Below are positions 1 through 10,407 of a stretch of DNA of 64,000 nucleotides, one piece after another. The DNA lies in the NCBI GenBank assembly GCA_033557465.1, contig CM066033.1:901878808-901942807 (forward strand). Direction: 5' to 3'. Below the pieces are notes generated by a model. The model saw nothing but the letters and a program-made list of their open reading frames with translations, was not told the DNA's origin and made no database searches. Each line of letters starts with the position of its first letter. The stretch's first letter is position 1. A program made the position numbers and the translations under genes. Source of the stretch: Ichthyophis bannanicus. Taxonomy: Eukaryota; Chordata; Amphibia; Gymnophiona; Ichthyophiidae.

Positions 1-1460
1 GTGCTGAGCTGAAAGCGCTTCCAACCGAACCTCCGCCCACTGGAATAGAGCGTCCGCCTCCTTCTCCAAGGCGGGACTGCTGGTGCCGCCCTGGTGGTTG
101 ATGTAGGCCACCGCGGTGACATTGTCGGAGAGAACGCGAATTGCTCTTTTTAGCACTAAGGCCTCGAGAGCCCTGAGCGCTAGGACGACGGCCCGCAATT
201 CCAGTCTGTTGATGGGCCATTGAGATTCCAACGGTGTCCAGCACCCTGGACGAACTGGTCCTCGCAGTGAGCTCCCCAGCCTGCCAGACTGGCATCCGTC
301 GTCAACAGTAACCACTGTTGAGGCTCGAGGGGCATCCCGCGATCCAGATTCCTTGGGCACCGCCACCAGCGGAGGGCCTGTTTGGTCCGCGGAGCACAAG
401 GTAACTGCATTGACAGAGGATGATGCTGAGGGGACCACCGACGCAATAGGGCCCGCTGCAACGGCTGCATGTGGGCCCTGGCCCATAGCACTACCTCTAT
501 CGCCGCCGCCATTGTTCCCAGAACCTGAAGATAATGCCATGCTAAGGGGTTTCGTCTGCCCAGAAACTGCGTGACTAGAAGCCTTAGGTCCCTTGATCTT
601 GTTCGTGACAGGAACACTCTGCCTCCGCTGGTGTCGAACCTTGCTCCGAAATACTCGAGTTCCTGGGAGGGAGCCATCCTGCTCTTTGCTCGATTGATGA
701 CCCACCCCAACTCCTCTAGGACCTGAATCACTCTGGCCGTCGCCGAGCAACTTTCCTCTTCCGACTTTGCCCGGATCAGTCAATCATCTAGGTAAGGGTG
801 CACTAGTATTCCCTCTTTCCGTAGGGAAGCCGCTACTACCACCATCACCTTGGTGAAAGTCCTTGGAGCCGTAGCTAGGCCGAAGGGCAGGGCCTGGAAT
901 TGAAAGTGGCCTCTTGGCACTGCGAATCTCAGGAACTGTTGATGGGACTTCCTGACCGGTATATGCAAGTAGGCTTCTGTCAAATCGAGGGACGTTAGAA
1001 ACTCCCCACCCCTTACGGCTGCTATGACTGATCGTAGGGTCTCCATCCGGAAGTGTGGTACCCTGAGACAGCGATTGACCTGCTTTAGATCCAGGATCGG
1101 ACGAAAGGACCCTTCCTTCTTTGGTACCACGAAGTAAATCGAGTACTGACCAGAGCCACACTGGTCTGATGGTACTGGGACCACGGCCCCGAGCGCTATT
1201 AGTCGGGCGAGAGTTGCCTCTATCGCCGACCTCTTTGTAGAAGAATCGCAGGGAGACTGAACAAAGGCTGGAAGTATTTGCTTTGCAAATTCAAGAGCAT
1301 AGCCCTCTCTGATCACCTCTAGGACCCATTGATCGGACGTGACCCGGAACCAGGCGGGAAGAAACTGCCTTAACCGTCCGCCCACCGGCAGCCCTTCCCC
1401 CTGGACCCCCATCATCTCATTGTTGTTTTCTAGGTCCCGAGGAGGAGGAGGATGCCCCAA
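1..1460 (-). pseudogene. DIRS alpha copy A pol: reverse transcriptase + RNase H, broken
   Basis: The protein aligns along its length with the pol of copy D. Reverse transcriptase landmarks are TSLDLTEAYLHIP, LPFGLATAPRTFTK and the catalytic HPYLDD box. The codon right after YLDD is TGA where D has TGG (780-782), so the frame stops at the active site. The same frame then continues into the RNase H region, where TTDASLAGWGAHC carries the first catalytic Asp. A one-base shift near 245 moves the rest (NRLELRA and the LSDN segment) into another frame up to the window edge. Pol lies in the +1 frame relative to the gag it overlaps, as in B, C and D. It is not functional as it stands. Confidence 0.85.
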
Positions 1461-2911
1461 AACCTCGACCTGCTCCTCGAAACCCTCTAAAACCTTGCCC
1501 CTTCGAGGGAAAACGGCCCCTGGGAAAAGGGTTTGACCTGGCTGGGTGAAACCTCCGGGGGTCCCTAGGCTGGTTACGCACTGGGGCTAGGGGGTGCCCT
1601 TGCTTCGGTCTATCTTCCGGGAGCCTGCCTCCCTTAGACTCGCCAAGGTCCTTTACCAGCTTCTCTAAATCCTCTCCAAATAACAGCTTCCCCTTAAAGG
1701 GAAGTCGACTCAGGCGTGCCTTCAAGGAGGCATCAGCTGCCCAATTCCGTAGCCACAAATAACACCTAGCCACCACCACCGAGGCCATATTCTTGGCTAG
1801 GCTTCTGATGAGGTCATACTGACTATCCGCCAAGTAAGCTGCTCCGGATTCCAACCTAGCAGAGTTGGCCTGTGCCTCGCCTGCGGAGCCCTCTGCTGCC
1901 TGAAGCTGTTGTGACCACCTTAAACAGGCCCGTGCCACCCAAGCTCCTGAAAAGGAGGCCTGCAAGGCGAGAGCGCTTACATCAAAGGCTTGCTTCAGGA
2001 GCGTATCCAATTTTCTGTCTTGAGAATCTCTTAAGGCCGTGCTGCCCTCAACTGGGATAGTAGTCTTCTTAGTAACTGCTGATACCGCTGCATCCACCCT
2101 GGGAGACCTCAGCAGCTCTTTGTCTGCCTCTGGAAGAGGATATAGACGAGTCATGGACCGGACTCCCCTTAAACTTGACTCTGGTTGATCCCATTCTTCC
2201 TGGATCATCTGACGCACCACCCTGTGGACAGGAAAAACTTTCTGGGATCTCCTAATGGCCTGGATTAATGGATCCTCCAACGCCTCCTCCTCTGCTGGCG
2301 TGTCTGAGGCTACATTGAGAACTTTCAGGGACTCATTAATTAATGCCAGGAGCTCCTCCCGACGAAAGACTCTAATTATACGGGATTGATCTTCTGGGAT
2401 CTTCCCTTCTTCAAGCTCCTCCTCTTCCTCGTCCAAGTCCTTGTCAGAGTTATCCTCCTCCGGGGTACCCTGTGAGAGGGACGCGAGAGGCTCCTCACAA
2501 CTCAGACGGGGGCGCTTAGGCGGAATGCCGGATTCCGGATTGCTTGCTCTCATGGGTCTGGCTGACTTGTCTTCCGCCGACGGACCAGCCTCTCCTGTCC
2601 CTAAGCCCTGCTTACGCAAGCAATAGGCCTTGTGAAGTAAGAGGATGAAGTCAGGGGAGAAAAAATCACCTGCGGGGGAGGGGGAAAGGGGCAGAGGAGG
2701 AGTGGGTAAATCCGAGGACGTAGGAGGGAGGGAACTGTGACCCCCCCTCCCCTTCTAGGGGGTCTCCTGACCCCTGAGAAGACTGTCTCATGGCCAAGTT
2801 AATTTCTTGCTCCATGGAGGCAGCCACTGCAGCACAACCCCTGCAGATTCCTGCCTCCGAGGAAGTACCCCTGCGGGTGCCAAAGGATGGACACCGAGAC
2901 TTGCCCGCCAT
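1417..2911 (-). pseudogene. DIRS alpha copy A gag-like ORF, N-terminal frame broken
   Basis: A 400-codon segment (2619 down to 1417) matches the gag-like protein of copy D. It has an acidic Asp/Glu-rich stretch, the segment EWDQPESSLRGVRSMTRLYP, and a basic Arg/Gly/Phe-rich tail that suggests nucleic-acid binding. The N-terminus (2911-2666) is in another frame and carries a Cys-X2-Cys type end (GICRGC), but the first cysteine pair of D is reduced to one Cys (CPSFG). The frame is lost around 2660-2760 in a C/G-rich stretch. The role as capsid-like protein is inferred from position and composition. Confidence 0.75.
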
Positions 2912-3994
2912 GTCCTTGATAAGAGTTACTGAAGCCCTTCCTACTCCGAGGCTTACACAATTGGCCTAAGCACAAAAAACTGTACAGCTCAGATACAGAG
3001 GTTGATCGCCCTTTTATTAACTGTGTGTGTGTGTGTTCTCTCCTCTAGTAGATTAATTAATAGTTCCCCAGAAAAAGGAAACTAACCCTTTAACAAGAAA
3101 AAGGATTAAACTAAAATCAAAATTAAAACCAAATAAAATCAAATAAAATCGATTTTAAACTAAAAATTAAATGAAACTTAAAGAGAGAGCAGAGGGATTA
3201 AATAAACTCCAGTTCCTTAATTCAAAGTACTTGGGGTTTATAGCTTCTGTTGCTGTCTGGGCCCGACTCAGCGATCACTGCCCGTTGGCTCTACACGTGG
3301 TAGGCCTCACCAGATGGAGACCTGAACGGGGGACCGCGAGTCTGTCCTCCGGGCCGTTCTTCACCCCGAATGCAGCAAGGAGCTGGGAACCGCTCTCCGA
3401 ATTGAAAATCGCCACTTTAAACAGCTCCCCCACAGGTAATCGGGGGGTCCGGAGCTCGCCTCCGCGTCCTTCTGCTCCGGGACGGGGCCGGCGGTAAAAA
3501 TTGAATTGCAGCGTTGCCTCAAGCGCTCAGCCACCAGGAGGGCTTCGGCGCGAGGCAGGGCAGGTCTGCGGGGAAATTGTGCAGGAGCCGGCCGTATCAG
3601 CAGCAGAGATCTGAAAGGTCCTCCTCGCTGCTGCATGCAGAAACCACCTCCGATGCCCGGCCCGGCCGGGGGGGTGGAGGAAGGAGAGAGCAGGCAGGAG
3701 GAATTAAAGGTGCAGGACCTGAAGAAAAAATAAATGGAAAGAAACCAAAAGGTAAATAAGGAAAATAGAAATAATAAGTAACTAAAGGGAAATTTAAATA
3801 AAAAGGAAGACTCCAGTAAGCCCTAGGCTTACGGAACCCTCCAGCTGCTTGGAGGCTGAGAATACTGGGGTTTGTGGGTGGTTCCAGTGGTATTTATACC
3901 GCTCCATCCCCAAAAAGGTTGGGCTCAGCCTCCAAGCTGCTGGAAGGGTTGCGTAACCCCGAAGTAAAGGGACTGGACTGGAGTGACGATAAGG
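2912..3994 (-). promoter_or_regulatory. 5' leader and terminal repeat of DIRS copy A
   Basis: This stretch has no gene and lies between the gag start and the element terminus. It contains a (GT)8 run at 3021-3036, an A-rich block (3050-3180), a GC-rich block (about 3270-3680) and the terminal region with a stem-loop. Copy D has the same arrangement (GC-rich leader, then structured terminus), so this is the likely internal promoter and terminal repeat. Promoter function is inferred. Confidence 0.5.
3833..3952. repeat. Stem-loop arms in 5' terminus of copy A
   Basis: Arms 3833-3860 and 3924-3952 are nearly perfect reverse complements (core CTCAGCCTCCAAG), separated by about 63 bases and ending 42 bases from the element end. 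Copy D has a stem-loop of different sequence at the matching position. Confidence 0.75.
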
Positions 3995-4840
3995 AAAGGT
4001 TCTTACTCTGGTAGGCGAAGGAAATACACTGAGCAATCCAATTGGAAGTCCTAAATGAGAAGGATCAAAAGCAACAAAAAGTTGAAAGGACTTTCTATGT
4101 TGCTGTGTCCTTTGTAAATAGAAAGCAAGTGCTCTTTTACAATCCAGGGTAGGAAGATTCCTCTCTGCACTTGATGCATGAGGTCCTGGAAAAAAGACAG
4201 GTAAATACACCTCCTGGTTCAGATGAAAAGGTGAGACCACTTTAGGCATAAAGTGTGGATTAGTTCTGAGGACTACCTTGTCATGATGGAACCTTGTATA
4301 AGGAGGATTAGCCACTAAAGCTTGCAACTCACTGATACGGCGAGCTGAGGTGACTGCAATGAGAAAAATAACCTTCCAGGAAAGGCATTTCAAGGAGGTA
4401 GTGGCTAAGGGTTCAAAGGGTGGCTTCATAAGCTGGCCAAGAACCAGATTCAAGTCCCATGCCACTGGAGGTGGTCTAATGGGAGGTTTAGTCAAAAGAA
4501 GGCCTCTCATGAATCTTGCTATAAGAGGATGAGAGGAAATAGGTTGTCCATTGAGAGGCTTAAGGGATGCTGCAATAGCACTCAAATGGACTCTGATTGA
4601 ATTTGTTTTAAGGCCTGCATGGGATAAATGCAGCAAATAGTCTAGTAAAGAATTCAAAGGTATTGCAAGAGGGTTGAGACCCTTCTCTGCACACCAAATG
4701 GAAAACCTTTTCCATTTAAAAGCATATGAACGTCTGGGTGGAAGGCTTTCTGGAAGCATGAAGGATATCCTTCACTTGCTGAGAAAGGTGTAAATCTTGA
4801 AGGTCTAGGCCTTCAGCAACCAGGCCCTGAGATGAAGAGA
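3995..4840 (-). pseudogene. DIRS copy B tyrosine recombinase, cut by insertion of A
   Basis: The N-terminal part (VKDILHASRKPST, then RRSYAFKWKRFSIWC) and the catalytic-arginine block TSARRISELQALVA match the recombinases of C and E. Compared with E, a 22-base deletion next to the ATTGGA motif (near 4045) shifts the frame. A further shift near 4735 separates the first residues from the rest. The C-terminal His-X2-Arg and Tyr motifs are absent because copy A interrupts the gene at 3994. Confidence 0.85.
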
Positions 4841-6741
4841 CTGAGGATTTGGGTGCCACAAGGTTCCCTCCTCCTGGGAGAGGAGATCTGGACCCCAGGT
4901 CTAGGGAGGGAGCATGAGAGAGATGCAGAAGTAGAGGGTACCACACTTGGCATGGCCAAAGTGGTGCTATGAGGATCATAGACCCCTTGTCTCTCTGAAG
5001 CTTGAACAGAGTGTTGGGGATGAGGGGAATAGGTGGAAAGGCATAAAGGAAGTATTGCCCCCAATGAAGGAGGAATGCATCCCTGGCCTGAACTCCCTGA
5101 CATGGAATCCTGGAACAGAACCGGAGAAGTTTGGCATTCCACGGACCTGCAAACAGGTCTATGTCTGGGGTACCCCAAATCTGAAAAATCCTGGCTATCT
5201 GGTCCCCATGGAGGGACCATTCGTGCGGAAGCAGAACTCGACTGAGTCTGTCTGCCCAAGAGTTTTGAACCCCTGGAAGATACACTGCCATGAGATGGAT
5301 TTGATGTTCTCTGGCGAAGGCCCACAATCTCAGAGCTTCGTTGCAAAGCGACAGAGAGCCAGTCCCTCCCTGCTTGTTCACGTAGAACATGGCTACCTGA
5401 TTGTCCGTGTGGATGAGGACCGTCTTGTAGCTGAGCAGGGTGTGGAAGACTCAGAGCCAGAAAGATTGCTCTGAGCTCTAAGAGGTTGATATGAAGAGAT
5501 GTCTCCTGTGGAGACCAGATGCCCTGGGTCGAGAGATCTTGTAGATGAGCCCCCCAACCCTTTGGAGAGGCATCTATTGTAAGGGTTGCTTGGGGTAACA
5601 CCTGTTGAAAGGGGGACCCCAGCAACAGATTCTGAGTGGACTTCCACCAGTGGAGGGACCAAAATAGGCGACTGGAGGTTGCTATTTTGTCTGACAGGCA
5701 ACCTGATGCCTGGGTCCATTGGGTGGATAGGGTCCACTGAGCTGCTCTCATGTGAAGGCAAGCATAGGGAACCACATGCATCATGGATGCCATGTGGCCT
5801 AAGAGCTGCAACATCTCTCGAGCAGTTAAATGGGATTTTAACTGAATCTGGGAGGCTAACTGCACCAAGCATAGGCAACGGGCCTGGGGAAGATAGGCCC
5901 TTGCAGTTGTGGTATCCAGTAAGGCCCCTATGAACTCTAGAGACTGAGTAGGGGTGAGATGGGATTTTGGAATGTTGATTACCAGTCCCAGATACTGAAG
6001 AACACGCCTTGTGCAGGCCAGGGAAGTCTGGGCCTCTGACTGGGATGGAGCTCGGATTAGCCAGTCTTCCAGATATGGGAATACGAATATTCCTAGAGTG
6101 CGCAGGAATGCAGCTACTACTGCCATGCATTTTGTGAACATTCTTGGAGCAGAGGCCAGACCGAAAGGAAGCACTTTGTATTGGTAGTGCTTTCCTTGGT
6201 AAAGGAACCGAAGGAATCTTCTGTGTGTTGGATGGATGAGGACATGGGTGTATGCATCCTTGAGATCTAGAGAACAAAGCCAGTCCTGACTCTGGAGGTA
6301 TGGAAGGAGAGTTCCAAGAGAAGTCATCTTGAATTTCTCCTTGCATAGAAACTTGTTCAATTCTCTGAGATCTAATATGGGTCTGTAGCCCCCCGTTTTC
6401 TTTGGAATGAGAAAATAGGGGGAGTAGAACCCTGAGCCCTGTTGAAGAAGGGGTACTTCTTCTATTGCCCCTTGGGCAAGAAGGGTAGCAATCTCTTGAC
6501 CTAGAAGGTTGAGGAGAGATGTTGGAGAATTGAACTGTTTCACCATGGTGTGAGGAGGAAGGTTTAAGAAATGAAGTTTGTACCCTTCCCTTATGATGGA
6601 GAGGGTCCACTGCTCTGCTGTGATTTGTTCCCATCTGGGAGCAAAGTGAGCTAAACTTCCTGGGATGGTGAGAGGCTCTGGATGTTCTAGAGCCAGAAAA
6701 GCTAAGTTCTCTAGTGGAAAGTCAAAGGCCCTGAGGAGGCT
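4833..6741 (-). pseudogene. DIRS copy B pol: RT, RNase H, Dam-like domain, broken
   Basis: Reverse transcriptase motifs are SLDLKDAYTHVLIHP and LPFGLASAPRMFTK, and the active site reads YLEDW where other copies have YLDDW (the first Asp is replaced by Glu). RNase H follows, with TIDAS and LLELRA. A frameshift near 5440 moves the remainder into another frame, which contains the last RNase H motif (SWADRLSRV) and the domain DIDLFAGPWNAK with YAFPP. A few bases are deleted near the end compared with E, which fuses this frame to the recombinase frame. The reverse transcriptase frame overlaps gag and is +1 to it. Confidence 0.85.
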
Positions 6742-8584
6742 GAGGCTGTTGGGCCGTAGCAGTCCTCGCAGCCTGGGTTTTGGCCTGTTTTGGTTGTTGC
6801 TGTCTCTTTGTAGCAAAACGACCTTGAGAAGAGGCCTGACCATAAGAAGAAAATTTCCCTTTCTTTGGGAAAGATCCCTTTTTGAACAACCTCTTTTTAA
6901 AAGGAGCAGTAGTAGACTTTGAAAGTCTACCTAAAGCAGAATTTTCAGCATCCATCTGGTTGGCCTTTGCTTGCCAATCTTTGCCAAACAGGCTTTCGCC
7001 TGTACAGGGAAGGTTACCTAGACCATCCTGTACCCAGGATTCCAAATCAGAGGCTTGCAACCAAGCAACTCTGCGTGCACCTATGGCAATAGCCGAGGCT
7101 CTACTGGCCCCCTCAAAAGAGTCAACGGATGCACGGTTGGAAAACTTGGATACATCCTGTGCATGTTCATGCCAGGTGATATATTCTTCTCTCTTATCTT
7201 CTGACATAAAAGGAGATAAGGTTTGCAGATGATCTGTAACTTCTTTTAGAAACATCCCCATATAGAGACTATAGGAGTTGATTCTGGCTACAAGCATACT
7301 GGCCTGGAAGATTTTCCTGCAAAAGGCATCTAGGGTTCTGCATTCTCTTCCTGGAGGAGCAGAGGAGTGCCTTTTTATACTCTTGATCTTTTTCATAGCA
7401 GACTCTATCACAATGGAGTGATGAGGAAGCTGAGTCTTATGAAACCCAGGACAAGGAGGAACACAATACATGGTGTCCAACCTTCTGGAATGAGGGGAGG
7501 TGGAAAGAGGAGTCTCCCATAAGCCCAACATGTGATCATAAAGAATCTCATGTATTGGTAAGGTGGCTGCCTCTTTAGGAGCCTTAGGATATTGTAGGAT
7601 ATCTAATTTTTTGGCTCTAGGTTCAGTTTCAGAGGTCACTGAGATGGACAGGCCTTTGGCCACCTCCCTAATGAAGTCCTGAAAAGACAAGTCTTCAGGA
7701 GGAGACATTCTCCTTTTTGGAGAAGAGGGTTCCTGAGGAAGGATCCCCGATGCTTCAACTGAGGCCTCTGAAGAATCAGAGTCTTCAGAGGAATCGAAGT
7801 ATCGACTGTCTGGATGCTCTCGCAGAGCCCGATACGCGTACCGGGAGGTATCGACATCGGGAGTAATCGGTACTGGGTCGGTACTGATGGGCATCACTGG
7901 ATAGCATACCGCTGCAGTCGATGCTGATGTCGATGCAAGCGGTACTGGTATCTGGACCGATATCAGGTCCGGTACCGACATCGGTACAGGTACCGACAAC
8001 GGGGTTTGTTGCGGTACCGTAGGCGTCGCAGCTTGTATGAATGCCGTGATGGCACGCTGCATGGTCAGAATATTCTGATCCATTGACGCCACCAATGTCT
8101 GGATGTCGGTACCGGTGGTGACCGCCGGTACCCCAGAACATTGTAACAGGTGATCGGTCGAGGCCGAGCCATCAATGTCAACCTGTGACCCAATAGGTAG
8201 TGCTTTGGAAGCTGGAGCCTCCCGCCGGGGTAATTTTGCCTGTGTGGGTTCCTCAAGAGTAAGCCCGGGGGCATCTCGATACTTAGAGGGAGATGAACTC
8301 TTTGAGGACCGGCCAGATTTAAGTTTGGTTACCTGAGATCCATGGGATGAAGAAGAAGCCCTGGAAGACGTCGATGCCACAGAAGCTGCATCGGAGGGAA
8401 ACAGGGTACTGAGCTTGGCTGCCCGATTCTGTAACCCTCTCTTAGACATCATGGAACAGGACTCACAATCCGCAATGGAGTGGTCAGGACCTAAACATTT
8501 TAGACACCAGTCATGGGTGTCAGTGACAGAAATAGTGCTACTGCACTTCGTGCACTTTTTAAACCCGGAGGCGGGTTTTTCTAT
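6722..8584 (-). pseudogene. DIRS copy B gag-like ORF, open but start codon ATA
   Basis: The frame is open for 620 codons from the position where copy E has ATG-GAA-AAA. Here the first codon is ATA (8582-8584), so the normal start seems lost. The N-terminus has CTKC followed by CLKCLGPDHSIADC, which fits the CX2CX4HX4C zinc-knuckle pattern. A Ser-rich linker follows, then a region rich in Val-Pro, Thr and Ser that at DNA level is full of GGTACC palindromes. After that come conserved blocks (LSFQDFIREVAKGLSIS, INSYSLYMGMFLKEV, WLQASDLESWVQDGLGNLPC) and a basic Gln-rich tail ending PPQGL. It is the likely nucleocapsid-like protein of the element. Confidence 0.8.
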
Positions 8585-8968
8585 GAGGAAAAATATATCT
8601 GTAGGCCTAAGGCCCCAGAAGAAAAAATGCACTGAAGAGAATAGAAGGGGTTTTTTTTGTTTGTTTTTTTTAAAGAAAGAAAAAAGACCAGTGGTACCGG
8701 TCCGGAATCGAGAAGGCAGACACGCGACTAAAGAAAAAGAAAAGAAAATAAGAAATTCTTCAGCGGTGACAGGAAACACGACCTGCTGGCTCCGCGGAAA
8801 AGAAGAACTGGAGAGAGGCAGTTGGGAAAGGCGGGAAGGCAGCGCGCAGGCGCTGTGGGATGCTCCCAAAAGCTTTCCTTTTGGACGCTGGGGAGCGTTC
8901 CCGCGCAGGCTCCGTCGGTACCGACGATACCCATATGTGAAGACTCATTCCTGCTTGTTCCTGGAGAT
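8585..8968 (-). promoter_or_regulatory. 5' leader and inverted terminal repeat of DIRS copy B
   Basis: This holds a T-rich run, the block with TGGCTCCGCGG and the terminal repeat with the palindrome GTCGGTACCGAC near 8917, ending in CTTGTTCCTGGAGAT. The same block occurs at the 5' ends of C, E and H. No gene is visible. Promoter role is inferred. Confidence 0.6.
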
Positions 8969-9006
8969 CATATATATATGTACATATATGTATACATACC
9001 CATGTC
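8969..9006. repeat. AT/GT-rich microsatellite at right flank of copy B
   Basis: Alternating (AT)n, (TG)n-like sequence directly adjoins the 5' terminus of copy B and is probably the target-site DNA. Confidence 0.7.
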
Positions 9007-10367
9007 TGCACATAGGGTATGTGGAGAGAGAAAGATTTATCTAGTAAGAAGGGAGGTACCTGCTTGAGAAGATATTTAGAGAATCCTCTCACTGGCAAGG
9101 ATAAGTCTAGAGTCCTCTAAGAACTCTAGCCCCTGAATAACCAGGAATGGAGAGACCTACCTGGAAAATGCAGAGGATGTTTTTAATCTGCAGACAGTAA
9201 GTCTGAATCCTTCCATAACTCCAGCAGGTAGCTGGAGAAAAAGATGCAATGAAATAAAAATACCATATTTACCCTTAATGAGGGTAAAAAGGGTATGGTG
9301 CATTCTTGTGCTCAATATGGATTACGCCATGAAGAATTGAGGATGGAAGGAAAATACAAGACAAGGACTGTCTATACTGAAAGAAAAACCATCCCTGGTG
9401 AAGGGGTCCCCTGGAGATGTGAAGCAATCCAGGGAATTGGATAATTCTTTAGGTCTTCCCTTAATTAAAGGCCTGTGTCCTTTATTTAATTAGACTTTAA
9501 TGGAAATGGTAAGGGCAGGGAGAACCCAGTAGGCATGACTAGGTAAAGCCCTTCCTAACCATCTGGAATTATGTGCTCTCTAACAAGGCCCCACAGTGTA
9601 GAGCTGCTCCGTAGAGATGCAGAGAGCATGTTGCAGGTTAATTAGAAGAAAAACTGGCGTCTCAGAGCCAGTAGGTATCATGAACTACTCCGCCAAGCCC
9701 AAGGATTGGGGAAGGCTAAGGATAGAAGGTAAGGTGATGTGTCTGCAGCAATAGCCAGAAAAGGTTCTTAAACCGTCTGGGACTTAGTGGTAAGGCCAGA
9801 AATAATTGAAATTGAAGAACAATCCCTGGTTGCTTGGTCAACAAGTCAGTGGTCTAACCAGTAAGAGCCCCTGCAGTTCTAACTATTGATAGGGCAGCAG
9901 AAGAAATCTTAGGTCCCAAGATTGGGAAAGAAATACAGACATAAGTAGGAGTGAGAAGCTGCCAGGAAAACTAAGAATGCAAGGGGGAGACAACTCTGAA
10001 AGAAAAAACTTAGGGGCTTAAGGAAAAGCCCTCAGTAGAGTGGTATCACTCTTACAGACCAAATGTCTTAGTAAAAGTGGCAGAGTTGAAAAGAAGACTT
10101 ACGGTGGGGTAAATCTTTGAAAAAGTAATATGAGAGATGCTGATACAGGAGAAAAAGTCAAAGGTAAAGGCATGGCAACCTTATTGACAGCGGTTACTCC
10201 TCTGTGTACTTCAGAGGACGAGGAGTAACTGTACTACCTGTAAAGCATAATCATCTTAAGAAGCTCTTTGAGCTAATAGTCAGGATGTCTCTTTAAGAGA
10301 GACATGTGTAAATTTTAGGATGGAACCGTTGTAGATGCTTGTAATGGTAAGAAGCAAACTACAGGAT
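9007..10367. other. Unassigned A/G-rich stretch
   Basis: I see no long frame, no DIRS or LINE protein similarity and no terminal repeats here. A short perfect hairpin with 10-bp arms (GTTACTCCTC) occurs near 10190-10235. The stretch adjoins the gag tail of fragment H where pol would be expected, so it may be extremely decayed DIRS or unrelated intergenic DNA. Confidence 0.4.
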
Positions 10368-10407
10368 CTAAACCTCAAACAGGAAAAAGGATTCAGGGAA
10401 GAGTCTA

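Larger units (their letters stand above)
1..3994 (-). mobile_element. DIRS-like YR retrotransposon, alpha family, copy A (3' part outside window)
   Basis: The order gag, reverse transcriptase, RNase H on the minus strand and the protein similarity to copy D define this as a DIRS element. Its 5' terminus is clear: the last 28 bases before 3995 resemble the 5' terminus of copy D, both ending in TAAGG. Immediately right of it the recombinase gene of copy B resumes, so A is inserted in B. By comparison with D (about 5.95 kb), roughly 2 kb including the recombinase lies left of the window. Compared with D it is CpG-depleted and carries several frame breaks, so it looks older. Confidence 0.85.
3995..8968 (-). 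mobile_element. DIRS-like YR retrotransposon, beta family, copy B (interrupted by A)
   Basis: The 5' terminus is the beta end (..CTTGTTCCTGGAGAT in plus orientation, ending 8968), shared with copies C, E and H. Gag, pol and part of the recombinase follow leftwards. At 3994/3995 the recombinase is cut by copy A, and its 3' half should resume left of the window. Gag is open over 620 codons, while pol and recombinase carry small indels. Confidence 0.9.

Noticed and set aside
8822..9067. Plus-strand frames across DIRS terminal repeats as small genes
   Set aside because: The same frames appear wherever the terminal repeat occurs, and they are antisense to the element.
10190..10235. Short hairpin GTTACTCCTC...GAGGAGTAAC as a regulatory element
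   Set aside because: A 10-bp arm in AT-rich unassigned DNA can arise by chance and has no supporting context.
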